Assembly (NCBI RefSeq): GCF_000292525.1
Contig: NZ_AEYF01000045.1
Location: 124,001 to 188,000 of the forward strand
DNA from: Rhizobium sp. CCGE 510
GTDB lineage: Bacteria > Pseudomonadota > Alphaproteobacteria > Rhizobiales > Rhizobiaceae
Direction of reading: 5' to 3'
DNA length: 64,000 nt
The notes below the pieces were generated by a model. It ran no database searches. It worked only from the letters and a program-made list of their open reading frames with translations, and was not told the origin of the DNA. Of the stretch, positions 33,008-41,323 are shown one piece after another. The translations under genes and the position numbers were made by a program. How positions within the stretch are numbered: the first letter of the stretch is position 1; every line of letters begins with the position of its first letter.

Positions 33008-34011
33008 CGCGGATGCCTCAGCCGGGGATTGGCGACGATCGCCAGAATATCGGCCGTCATATTGAGGAAGATATACACCGCCGCGAAGATCAGGCCGCAG
33101 GCCTGCACGACCGGCATGTCGCGCACGGTGACCGCATCGACCATATATTGCCCCATGCCGGGATAGACGAAGACCACTTCGACAACCACGACGCCGACGA
33201 CGAGATAGGCGAGGTTCAGCGCGACGACGTTGATGATCGGCGCCAGCGCGTTGGGGGCGGCGTGCTTGACGATCGAGCGGAAAGCGCTGAGGCCTTTCAG
33301 CTCGGCAGTCTCCATATAGGCCGAAGACATCACCGAGAGAATGGCGGCCCGCGTCATCCGCATCATGTGGGCGAGCACAACGAGCACCAGGGTCGCCGTC
33401 GGCAGCGCGATCGCCTTCAACCGCTCGACGAAGCCCATGCCGTCATAGACGGTCGCTGGAAAGGTGGCGATACCGAGCTTCACCGCGAAGAAGAGGATCA
33501 GCAGGTAGCCTATGAAGAATTCCGGCAGCGAGATCGCCGCAAGCGAGATCACATTGATGATCTTGTCCGGCAGGCGATTGCGGAAATGCACCGAAAACAT
33601 ACCGAGGCCGACGGCGAGCGGCACTGATATCACCGCGGCGAAACCCGCCAGAAAAAGCGAATTGCCAAGGCGCTTGCCGATCTGCTCGCTCACCGAATTC
33701 TTGCTGGCCCAGGATGTGCCGAAGTCCCCTTGAACGGCGTTGCCGAGCCATTCGACATAACGCGTCGTGACCGGACGGTTCAGCCCGAGATCCTGACGAA
33801 TATTGGCGACAGCCTGCGGTGTCGCCGACTGGCCGAGATAGGTGGTGGCAAAATCACCGGGCAGGGCTTCCAACCCGCCGAAGATCAGGATGGAAACGGC
33901 GAAAAGCAGGACGATGCTGAGCACAAAGCGCTCGAGGATGAGGGCAAGCAGCGGAAAACGCTGCCGGAACCTCAAGCCCGGCAGGATTTTGCTCGGGGCA
34001 GGATTGGTCAT
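33004..34011 (-). CDS. Dipeptide-type ABC transporter permease (DppB-like)
   Basis: A 335-residue permease with about six membrane segments. It starts with a soluble stretch, then FVLSIVLLFAVSILIFGGLEALPGD, and contains GLNRPVTTRYVEWLGNAVQGDFGTS (the DppB hallmark near residue 85) and the coupling loop METAELKGLSAFRSIVKHAAPNAL. It pairs with the DppC-like protein. It follows the binding-protein gene after a stable hairpin that may lower its expression relative to the binding protein. Confidence 0.9.
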   Translation of the reverse strand: MTNPAPSKILPGLRFRQRFPLLALILERFVLSIVLLFAVSILIFGGLEALPGDFATTYLGQSATPQAVANIRQDLGLNRPVTTRYVEWLGNAVQGDFGTSWASKNSVSEQIGKRLGNSLFLAGFAAVISVPLAVGLGMFSVHFRNRLPDKIINVISLAAISLPEFFIGYLLILFFAVKLGIATFPATVYDGMGFVERLKAIALPTATLVLVVLAHMMRMTRAAILSVMSSAYMETAELKGLSAFRSIVKHAAPNALAPIINVVALNLAYLVVGVVVVEVVFVYPGMGQYMVDAVTVRDMPVVQACGLIFAAVYIFLNMTADILAIVANPRLRHPR

Positions 34012-34039
34012 GGCGAAGGCCTCTCGTAAAACGTCAGGA

Positions 34040-34066
34040 GGGACCGCAGGTTTTACCCGCGGTCCC
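34040..34066 (-). terminator. Intercistronic hairpin between binding-protein and permease genes
   Basis: GGGACCGC (34040-34047) pairs with GCGGTCCC (34059-34066), 8 bp with an 11-nt loop. It lies in the 88-bp gap after the binding-protein stop, the usual place for hairpins that stabilise the binding-protein message. Confidence 0.55.
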
Positions 34067-34099
34067 GGCTTCGTCGGAGATCAAAGGGCGTTGCGCCCC

Positions 34100-35689
34100 T
34101 CAGGCGTCCAGCCAGACGCGGGTTGCGACATAACCGTTCGACATGTCATTGCCGATGTCGTGGACATAACCCTTCACCTGCTTGGTGGAGGCGTTCACGA
34201 AGTCGTTGAACATCGGCAGGATCACGCCGCCTTCGTCGCGCACCATCATCGCCATGGCGCGGTACATGTCCTTGCGCTTGGCTTCATCAAGCTCGGCGCG
34301 GGCCTGCAACAGCAGCTTGTCGAAGTCGGGACGCTTGAACCTGGTGTCGTTCCAGTCCGCAGTCGAGAGATAGGCGGTGGAATACATCTGGTCCTGCGTC
34401 GGCCGGCCGCCCCAGTAAGAGGCCGAGAACGGCTGGACGTTCCAGACGTTGGTCCAATAGCCGTCGCCCGGTTCGCGTTTGACCTCGATCTCGATCCCGG
34501 CCTTCTTGCAGCTTTCCTGATAAAGGACGGCCGCATCGACGCCGCCGGGGAAGGCGACTTCGGAGGTGCGCAGCAGCACCGAGCCGCTATGGCCCGACTT
34601 CTTGTAGTGGAAGGCGGCCTTGTCGGGATCGTAGACGCGCTGCTCGATGCCCTCGGGAAACAGTGCATAGGTGCTGTTGATCGGAAAGTCGTTGCCGACC
34701 TTGCCGTAGCCGCCGAGGATCTTCTGCACCATGGTTTCGCGGTCCATGGCGTATTTGAGGGCCAGGCGCAGGTCGTTGTTATCGAACGGCGCCTTATCGC
34801 AGTGCATGATGAAGACGTAATGGCCGCGGCCGGCGGTCGAGAGGATCTCGACGTTGGGCGCGCGCTTCAGCAGGTTGACGGTCTTCGGATCGACGCGGTT
34901 GATGTAATGCACCTGGCCGGACGAGAGCGCCGCGATGCGGGCCGTCGCATCGTTCATGCCGATGACTTCGATCGAATCGACATAACCCCGGTCGCTGCGC
35001 CAGTCGTCCTTGTTCTTCTCGAAGGTGGCGCGAACGCCGGCCTCGAAGCTCGTCAGTTTATAGGGACCGGTGCCGATCGAGGCGAGCGGATCGTCGACGC
35101 CGCCGTTCGGCTGGATGACCAAATGGTAGTCCGACAGCAGCAACGGCATGTCGGCATTGCCTTCGCTGAGCGTCAGCACGAGATTGCCGCCGTCGGCCTT
35201 GATCTCCTTGATCGAGCCGAGAACGCCGAGCGCGCCGGATTCCGACTTTTTGTCGGTATGACGCTTCAGCGTCGCAACGACGTCGTCGATCGTCAGTTCC
35301 TTGCCATCGTGGAACTTGACACCCTTGCGGATCTTGAAGGTCCAGGTCACCGCGTCTTTCGACGGCTCCCAGGATTCGGCAAGCGCCGGTACGGCGGCAC
35401 CTGTCAGCGGGTCGGATTCGACCAGCATGTCACCCCAGCAGCGGCCGACGCAGAACATGAACTGCGACAGGAATTTTGCCGGATCCTTGGAATCGGTGGC
35501 CGCCCCCCCTTCGAGGCCGAGCTTCAGGTGGCCGCCGCGCTTCGGTTCGGCGGCTTGCGCACTTTCGGTGAAGAGCTTGTCGGCGACGGCAAGTGTGATG
35601 CCCGCCGCCATGGCGCGTCCCATGAATTCGCGGCGGCTGAGCCCGCCTGCGGTGACGCGGCTTGCAAGATATTTGGTATAATCGTTCAT
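34100..35689 (-). CDS. Dipeptide-type ABC transporter substrate-binding protein (SBP_bac_5), Tat signal
   Basis: A 529-residue binding protein of the DppA/OppA class. The N-terminus has a twin-arginine motif (SRREFMGRAMAAGITLAVA), so it is probably exported folded by Tat and cleaved near AQAAEP. The mature part has the family pattern ALAESWEPSKDAVTWTFKIRKGVKFHDGKELTIDDVV, SIGTGPYKLTSFEAGVRATFEKN and FDNNDLRLALKYAMDRETMV. It is first in the importer operon. Family 5 proteins bind peptides but also nickel, opines, sugars and quaternary amines. Downstream of the carnitine genes on the same strand, a betaine or acylated amine is possible, but peptides cannot be excluded. Confidence 0.88.
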   Translation of the reverse strand: MNDYTKYLASRVTAGGLSRREFMGRAMAAGITLAVADKLFTESAQAAEPKRGGHLKLGLEGGAATDSKDPAKFLSQFMFCVGRCWGDMLVESDPLTGAAVPALAESWEPSKDAVTWTFKIRKGVKFHDGKELTIDDVVATLKRHTDKKSESGALGVLGSIKEIKADGGNLVLTLSEGNADMPLLLSDYHLVIQPNGGVDDPLASIGTGPYKLTSFEAGVRATFEKNKDDWRSDRGYVDSIEVIGMNDATARIAALSSGQVHYINRVDPKTVNLLKRAPNVEILSTAGRGHYVFIMHCDKAPFDNNDLRLALKYAMDRETMVQKILGGYGKVGNDFPINSTYALFPEGIEQRVYDPDKAAFHYKKSGHSGSVLLRTSEVAFPGGVDAAVLYQESCKKAGIEIEVKREPGDGYWTNVWNVQPFSASYWGGRPTQDQMYSTAYLSTADWNDTRFKRPDFDKLLLQARAELDEAKRKDMYRAMAMMVRDEGGVILPMFNDFVNASTKQVKGYVHDIGNDMSNGYVATRVWLDA

Positions 35690-35806
35690 TCCCCAGTTCC
35701 TTCTTTATTGTGCGTTGACAGAACTTCCGGGCAGGGTCGCAAGCGGTTTCCTCTCCGCCTCCGGTGCCCGCATCATGCGGGAAAACATTGCGGTTGCGCC
35801 GCCTCG

Positions 35807-36589
35807 TTATTGTCCTTTCCAGATAGGGTTTCGTTTCTCGGCGAAAGCCCGCGCGCCTTCCAATTGGTCTTCGCTCGAATAGAGCCGGTCGACCGTTGCA
35901 AACTGCCGCTTGGTGACCTTGTTCATGGTAGTCTGGAACGTCGAACCCTCCGCTTCGCGCACGATTTCCTTGATCGCCGCAAAGACAAGCGGCGGCCCGC
36001 TCGCGAGCATGCGGGCAAGCTCCCAGGCTCTCTCCAGAAGCCGCTCGGCCGGCAAGACCTCGTTGACGAAGCCCCAGCGATGCGCCTCGTGAACGTCGAG
36101 CCAGCGTCCCGTCAAAAGCATGTCCATGGCGATGTGGTAGGGGATGCGCTTCGGCAGCTTGATCGAGGCCGCATCGGCAACCGTACCCGAGCGGATTTCC
36201 GGCAACGCGAAGGTTGCATGTTCGGTGGCGATGATCAGGTCGGCTGAGAGCGCGATCTCCAGTCCGCCGCCGCAACAGATGCCATTGACCGCACAGATGA
36301 CAGGCTTGTTAAGATCGCGCAGCTCCTGCAGCCCGCCGAAACCGCCGACGCCATAATCTCCGTCGACCGCATCGCCTGATGCCGCCGCCTTGAGGTCCCA
36401 GCCGGCACAGAAAAACTTCCCGCCCGCGCCCGAGACGATGGCGACACGCAATTCAGGATCATCGCGAAAATCCCGGAAGATCAACCCCAGGGCACGGCTG
36501 GTCGCCAGGTCGATGGCGTTCGCCTTCGGCCGGTCGATAACGACTTCGAGGATGCCGCCGTCATGTCGTGTGCGAATGTGGTCGCTCAA
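35807..36589 (-). CDS. caiD: Crotonobetainyl-CoA hydratase (CaiD-like enoyl-CoA hydratase)
   Basis: A 260-residue crotonase-fold enzyme closely resembling E. coli CaiD (261 residues): ILEVVIDRPKANAIDLATS, RVAIVSGAGGKFFCAGWDLKAAA, the oxyanion-loop region ICCGGGLEIALSADLIIAT, and the C-terminal SEDQLEGARAFAEKRNPIWKG. CaiD hydrates crotonobetainyl-CoA to carnitinyl-CoA. The start is TTG at 36589, supported by GGAGGAGG nine bases upstream at the end of the preceding gene. It is the last gene of the minus-strand betaine operon. A general enoyl-CoA hydratase is the alternative, but the FAEKRNPIWKG end and the neighbours favour CaiD. Confidence 0.85.
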   Translation of the reverse strand: MSDHIRTRHDGGILEVVIDRPKANAIDLATSRALGLIFRDFRDDPELRVAIVSGAGGKFFCAGWDLKAAASGDAVDGDYGVGGFGGLQELRDLNKPVICAVNGICCGGGLEIALSADLIIATEHATFALPEIRSGTVADAASIKLPKRIPYHIAMDMLLTGRWLDVHEAHRWGFVNEVLPAERLLERAWELARMLASGPPLVFAAIKEIVREAEGSTFQTTMNKVTKRQFATVDRLYSSEDQLEGARAFAEKRNPIWKGQ

Positions 36590-36595
36590 CCTATG

Positions 36596-38650
36596 CTACC
36601 TCCTCCGCCGTATTAGCGCATCGACTGCGGCAACGCCTTGCCCTTCGGGAAGAACCATCAACGGATTAATGTCCAGTTCCTCCAGCCATGCCGCGTTCCT
36701 TACGACATAATCTGCCGCTGCTGCGATAGCGACGGCCGCGGCGTCGAGATCGCCTTTTGGCCGCCCGCGATAGCCATAGATCAATTTTGCAAGTTTGAGA
36801 CGAGAAATCGCCGCATAAATCTCGGTTTTCGTCGCGGGAAGCGGAAGAATGACCGAATCCTCAAGCAATTCAACGAGGATTCCACCCGCTCCGAGCGTGA
36901 GCGACAATCCGAAGACAGGGTCGCGGATGGCGCCGACAATGAGCTCGGCGACCGGTGGATCGATCATCTTCTCGACGAGATAACCAGGGTCCGACGCCAT
37001 TGCCGCCGCCGCGTTCGACACCGCCTCAACATCCCTGAGGTTGAGTGCGACAGCCCCGGCTTCGGTCTTGTGCACAATGCCGAGACCTTTCAGCACGACG
37101 GGAAAACCGAGCCGTTCGGCCTGCTCGGCGGCTTCACGGGGAGAAAAAGCCTGCAGCCCCCGAGGAACAGGAAGGCCGCAGGCAGCAAGTTCGGTCTTCG
37201 CATCGGCTTCCGTCAGCGTCTCGATCTCGCCGTCCAAGCAGGGCACATCGAGCAGCGGCAGGGGAGGCGGTGCTCCCCACGCCTGGCCGATGCCGGCCGC
37301 GACTTCCACGGCCGCGATGGTTTCGTCGATGCCTGAAAAGGCAATGATGCCATTTGCCATCAGTCGATTGGCGATCGGCTCGGGCATATTTTCCGGAAGT
37401 GTCGCCAGAATACCGGCCAGAGCCCCGGTAGCAGAGGCAGCAGCGATCACCGCGTCTGCCGTCATCGCCCATTCGGAAGCATCGCAGCGGTCGCCACGAG
37501 GGAAGTCGAGAACGACGAGATTGAGCGCATAGCCGCCTTCGAACATGGCGCTGAAGGCTTCGGTCTGGCGTGCGAAATCACCCCAGACGAAGGTGTGGTA
37601 ATCAAGCGGATTGGACAGCGTCACCATCTCGCCGAGGACCCGCCGCAGACGCGGCAGTTGTTGCGGCTGCAGGGGTGGGAATTCGACATTGCGGCCGACG
37701 GCGGCATCCGCCATCAGCGAAGCCTCGCCGCCCGAGCAGCTCATCGACGAGATCGAACGGCCTGCGAGCGGGCCGGCGACATGCAGCAGCTTCAGGATTT
37801 CCAACAGCGCCGGCAAGGTCTGGACACGGCCGAGGCCGAGACGAGCGAGCACGGCGTCTGCCACTGCATCGCTGCCGGCAAGCGAGGCAGTGTGTGACAC
37901 CGTCGCGCGTTTTGCCTGCTCGGACCTGCCGACCTTCAGCACGACCACCGGCTTCCTCGATCGGCGGGCTGCGGCAGCCAGGCGTTCCAGAGAAGCAAGA
38001 TCGCCGAAACCTTCGACATGAAGGCCGACCGCCGTGACGCGCGGATCGTCGATCAGGGCGCGGGCGACATCGGCAAGCGATGTCTGTGCCTGATTGCCAG
38101 CCGTGACCACATAGGCGATCGGCAGCCCACGGGTCTGCATTGTCAGATTGATGGCGATATTGGAGGATTGCGTGAGGATCGCCACACCTCGTTCGATCCG
38201 CTGCATGCCGTGCTGATCGGGCCAGAGCAGTGCGCCGTCGAGACCGTTGATCAGCCCGTAGCAGTTCGGCCCGAGGATCGGCATGTCGCCGGCCGCTTCC
38301 AGCAAGGCTTGCTGTAGCTCGACACCGTCGCCGAGTTCACCGGTCGCCTCGCTGAAGCCGGAGGCATAACAGACCGCGCCGCCGGCGCCGGCCTCGGAAA
38401 GGCTGCGCACGATCTCGACGGTCAGCGTCCTGTTGACGCCGACGAAGGCGGCGTCCGGCGCCGACGGCAGATCGGAGACCGAGCGATAGCAGGGCCGTCC
38501 AAGCACCTCGTCGAGTTTGGGATGGACGGGCCAGATCCTGCCTGAAAAGCCCATGCGGTCGCACTGCTCGATCACCCTGCGCGCCTCGCGACCGCCGAAG
38601 ACGGCGATCGTTTGCGGTCTGAGCAGGCGGTCGAGAGGGCTCGCTGTCAT
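36596..38650 (-). CDS. NDP-forming acyl-CoA synthetase/ligase
   Basis: A 684-residue protein of the ADP(NDP)-forming acetyl-CoA synthetase family. The N-terminal CoA-binding Rossmann part begins LLRPQTIAVFGGREARRV; the ligase part contains LGPNCYGLINGLDGALLWP, VAILTQSSNIAINLTMQTRG and the catalytic-His region VSHTASLAGSD; the C-terminal ATP-grasp domain has GFPVVLKGLGIVHKTEAGAVALNL and ELDINPLMVLPEGQGVAAVDA. It would activate a carboxylate to its CoA thioester. In this operon gamma-butyrobetaine, crotonobetaine or carnitine is the natural substrate; this differs from CaiC, which is AMP-forming. The start at 38650 overlaps no gene and lies 5 bp after the dehydrogenase stop. Confidence 0.82.
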   Translation of the reverse strand: MTASPLDRLLRPQTIAVFGGREARRVIEQCDRMGFSGRIWPVHPKLDEVLGRPCYRSVSDLPSAPDAAFVGVNRTLTVEIVRSLSEAGAGGAVCYASGFSEATGELGDGVELQQALLEAAGDMPILGPNCYGLINGLDGALLWPDQHGMQRIERGVAILTQSSNIAINLTMQTRGLPIAYVVTAGNQAQTSLADVARALIDDPRVTAVGLHVEGFGDLASLERLAAAARRSRKPVVVLKVGRSEQAKRATVSHTASLAGSDAVADAVLARLGLGRVQTLPALLEILKLLHVAGPLAGRSISSMSCSGGEASLMADAAVGRNVEFPPLQPQQLPRLRRVLGEMVTLSNPLDYHTFVWGDFARQTEAFSAMFEGGYALNLVVLDFPRGDRCDASEWAMTADAVIAAASATGALAGILATLPENMPEPIANRLMANGIIAFSGIDETIAAVEVAAGIGQAWGAPPPLPLLDVPCLDGEIETLTEADAKTELAACGLPVPRGLQAFSPREAAEQAERLGFPVVLKGLGIVHKTEAGAVALNLRDVEAVSNAAAAMASDPGYLVEKMIDPPVAELIVGAIRDPVFGLSLTLGAGGILVELLEDSVILPLPATKTEIYAAISRLKLAKLIYGYRGRPKGDLDAAAVAIAAAADYVVRNAAWLEELDINPLMVLPEGQGVAAVDALIRRRR

Positions 38651-38654
38651 CGGC

Positions 38655-39815
38655 TCATGCTCCCAGAGGCCGAAGCAGGTCGCGGCTGATGATATGCCGC
38701 TGGATTTCGGATGTGCCGTCCCAGATGCGCTCGACCCGCGCATCGCGCCAGAAGCGGGCAAGCGGCAGATCGTCCATCAGCCCCATGCCGCCATAGATCT
38801 GGATCGCCTCATCTGTCACCCTCGCCAGCATTTCGGAGGCATAAAGCTTGGCCGAAGCGATCTGCCGGTCCGCCGACAGGCCGGCGTCGAGCCGCCAGGC
38901 GGCTGAAAGCGTCAGCCACTCGGCCGCGTCGATCTCGGTGATCATATCGGCGAGCTTGAACGACACGCCCTGATTGGCGCCGATCGGCCTGCCGAACTGC
39001 TTGCGCTCGGCGGCATAGGGCAGGGCCATCTCGAAGACACGCCGCGCCCGGCCGACGCAAGTGGCGGCAACCGTCAGCCGCGTGCCGTAAAGCCATTGAT
39101 TGGCAATATCGAAGCCGCAATGCACCTCGCCCAGCACCTGGGCTTCGGGAATGCGGCAATCTGCGAAGCTGAGCGTCGAGTTGTGGTAGCCGCGATGCGA
39201 AACGGAATCGTAGCCCTTCAGGATTTCAAACCCCGGTGTGCCGCGATCCACGAGGAAAGCGGTGATCTTCTTCTTGATGCCCTTCGGCGTTTCCTCTTCG
39301 CCCGTCGCGGCAAAGACGATGACGAAATCGGCGACGTCGGCATGGGAGATGAAATGTTTCGTGCCGTTCAAGACGAAATCGCCGCCGTCGCGGCGGGCAG
39401 CACACTTCATGCCGCGCATGTCAGAGCCGGCGTCGGGCTCGGTGATGGCAAGCGCGTCGATCTTCTCGCCGCGCACCGCCGGCAGCAGGTAACGTTCGCG
39501 CTGCTCGCCCTCGCAGGCCATCAATATGCCCGAGGGTCGACCGAAGTAAACCGTCAGCCCGAGCGAGCCGCGCCCGAGTTCGCGCTCGACCAGCGTGAAG
39601 GTGACATGGTCGAGGCCGGCGCCGCCGACCTCCTCTGGAAAATTGCAGGCGTAGAAGCCGAGATCGATGCATTTGCGCTGGATCTCGCGGCCGAGCTCCG
39701 GCGGGACGATGCCGGTCCGCTCGACCTCGTTCTCATGCGGGTAGATTTCGGTTTCGACGAAGGTGCGGACCGTCTCGACGATCATTTCCTGTTCTTGGCT
39801 GAGACCGAAATCCAT
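38655..39815 (-). CDS. Acyl-CoA dehydrogenase, probable gamma-butyrobetainyl-CoA dehydrogenase
   Basis: The 386-residue product (ATG at 39815) is a FAD-dependent acyl-CoA dehydrogenase of normal length. It shows ALAITEPDAGSDMRGMKCAA, the C-terminal-domain segments YAAERKQFGRPIGANQGVSF and QIYGGMGLMDDLPLARFWRDAR, and the end IWDGTSEIQRHIISRDLL. It resembles CaiA (380 residues). Between an acyl-CoA ligase and a CaiD-like hydratase, the likely reaction is oxidation of gamma-butyrobetainyl-CoA to crotonobetainyl-CoA, with electrons passed to an electron-transfer flavoprotein not present here. The longer open frame to 40151 overlaps the next gene and is rejected. Confidence 0.83.
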   Translation of the reverse strand: MDFGLSQEQEMIVETVRTFVETEIYPHENEVERTGIVPPELGREIQRKCIDLGFYACNFPEEVGGAGLDHVTFTLVERELGRGSLGLTVYFGRPSGILMACEGEQRERYLLPAVRGEKIDALAITEPDAGSDMRGMKCAARRDGGDFVLNGTKHFISHADVADFVIVFAATGEEETPKGIKKKITAFLVDRGTPGFEILKGYDSVSHRGYHNSTLSFADCRIPEAQVLGEVHCGFDIANQWLYGTRLTVAATCVGRARRVFEMALPYAAERKQFGRPIGANQGVSFKLADMITEIDAAEWLTLSAAWRLDAGLSADRQIASAKLYASEMLARVTDEAIQIYGGMGLMDDLPLARFWRDARVERIWDGTSEIQRHIISRDLLRPLGA

Positions 39816-39825
39816 CCCGATCCTC

Positions 39826-41316
39826 CTAGCGCTTCTGGCCGACGTGGCGGCCAACGCCTTCAGGCAGCGCCAACGCCGCATGGGCGTTCGCGATCGCCTT
39901 CGTCTTGTCGAGCACGGCGGCCGGCGCCGGCACAGTCCTGCCGGCCTTGCTGTCGACATGCAGCAACATGTGCTCGGCCGTTGCGAGAGCTTCGTTCGTC
40001 GCCGTGTCGTAGAGAGTATGGAAGAGATGCAGTCGCTTTTCGTCGACGGACAGGATCCGGCAGGTCGTATGGATTGCCTGGCCGAGCTTCGCCTCGCCGA
40101 GATGACGGATGTGGGTTTCCACCGTGTAATAGCTCTGCCCCGCCTCGACATAAGCGAGATCGACGCCGATCAGGCGCAGCAATGCGTCGGAGGTGTCGCC
40201 GAAAACCTGGAGGTAGCGGTGCTCGGTCATATGGCCGTTATAGTCGACCCAGGCAGGGCTGACTTTTGTCTCGATGAGCCGCAGTGGTTTCGACGGGTCG
40301 AAAGACGCGGTCGCACCGCCGCCTTCTGCCCAGAGCGATTGTTCGAACTCCTTCAGCAGCTTGCCGGCGCCCCAGCCCTTGCCGCCATCGCCGCCCTTCA
40401 GCGCCTGCAGGGTGCCGACGAGGTTTTCGTCGCGGATGCGTTCGAGTTCGCGGATCGAGAGACCGGCCGCCTGTTCGTCGGATTGCCGGCCGATCTTTTC
40501 GATCAGCGCATCGTCGAGATCGACGACATCGGTGAGCTTGGTCCAGGGCCAGGCAAGGCAGGGACCGAACTGGGCAAGGAAGTGGCGCATCCCGGCCTCG
40601 CCGCCGGCGATGCGGTAGGTCTGGAACAGGCCCATCTGCGCCCAGCGCAGGCCGAAAGAATAGCGGATGACGTCGTCGAGCGTCTCGACGGTGCAAATAT
40701 CGTCGTGGATGAGCCACAATGCTTCGCGCCAGAGCGCTTCGAGCAGCCGGTCACCGACAAAGGCCTCGATCTCCTTGGCGATATGAACGCCCTTCATGCC
40801 GATCGGGACCAGTCTTTGCATCGCCGCCTGGATGGTCGCCGCCGAAGTCTTCTCGCCGCCGACGATTTCGACGAGTGGCAGCAGGTAGACGGGGTTATAA
40901 GGATGGGCGACGAACAGGCGTTCGGGATGCTTCATGTCGCGCTGGAGATCGGTCGGCAGCAGGCCCGACGTGGAAGAGCCGATCAGCGCGTCCGGGCGGG
41001 CGGCGGCATCGATCTCGGCCAGCACGCGACGCTTAAGATCGAGCCTTTCCGGCACACTTTCCTGGATCCAGTCCGCATCCGCGACGGCTTCCGCCAGCGT
41101 CTTGGTGAAGCTAAGCCTGCCGCGCGGCGGCAGCGGTGCGCCGGTCAGCATGGCATAGGCTCTTTCGGCGTTGGCGATCACCTCGCCGACGATGCGGCCC
41201 GCTTCCGGATGCGGGTCGAACACGTCGACGTCGATGCCGGCTAAGAGGAACCGCGCGATCCACCCGCCGCCAATGACGCCGCCGCCGATACAAGCCGCCT
41301 TGCTGATCCTTGTCAT
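39826..41316 (-). CDS. lcdH: L-carnitine dehydrogenase fused to betainyl-CoA thioesterase
   Basis: A 496-residue two-domain enzyme. Residues about 1-320 are a 3-hydroxyacyl-CoA dehydrogenase-like carnitine 3-dehydrogenase: NAD motif CIGGGVIGGGWIARFL, SSTSGLLPTDLQ, HPYNPVYLLPLVEIVGG, AFVGDRLLEALWREAL. Residues about 340-480 form a hot-dog thioesterase: TKVSPAWVDYNGHMTEHRYL and YYTVETHIRHLGEAKLGQ. This fusion is known in rhizobia, where it oxidises L-carnitine to 3-dehydrocarnitine and hydrolyses betainyl-CoA to glycine betaine. It lies 7 bp after the DUF849 gene, which catalyses the step between its two activities. Confidence 0.92.
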   Translation of the reverse strand: MTRISKAACIGGGVIGGGWIARFLLAGIDVDVFDPHPEAGRIVGEVIANAERAYAMLTGAPLPPRGRLSFTKTLAEAVADADWIQESVPERLDLKRRVLAEIDAAARPDALIGSSTSGLLPTDLQRDMKHPERLFVAHPYNPVYLLPLVEIVGGEKTSAATIQAAMQRLVPIGMKGVHIAKEIEAFVGDRLLEALWREALWLIHDDICTVETLDDVIRYSFGLRWAQMGLFQTYRIAGGEAGMRHFLAQFGPCLAWPWTKLTDVVDLDDALIEKIGRQSDEQAAGLSIRELERIRDENLVGTLQALKGGDGGKGWGAGKLLKEFEQSLWAEGGGATASFDPSKPLRLIETKVSPAWVDYNGHMTEHRYLQVFGDTSDALLRLIGVDLAYVEAGQSYYTVETHIRHLGEAKLGQAIHTTCRILSVDEKRLHLFHTLYDTATNEALATAEHMLLHVDSKAGRTVPAPAAVLDKTKAIANAHAALALPEGVGRHVGQKR

Positions 41317-41323
41317 GCCGTCC

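Noticed and set aside
33842..36247. 801-codon plus-strand open frame
   Set aside because: It lies over the binding-protein and caiD genes on the opposite strand, has no ribosome site and no motif, and those two genes have strong family signatures.
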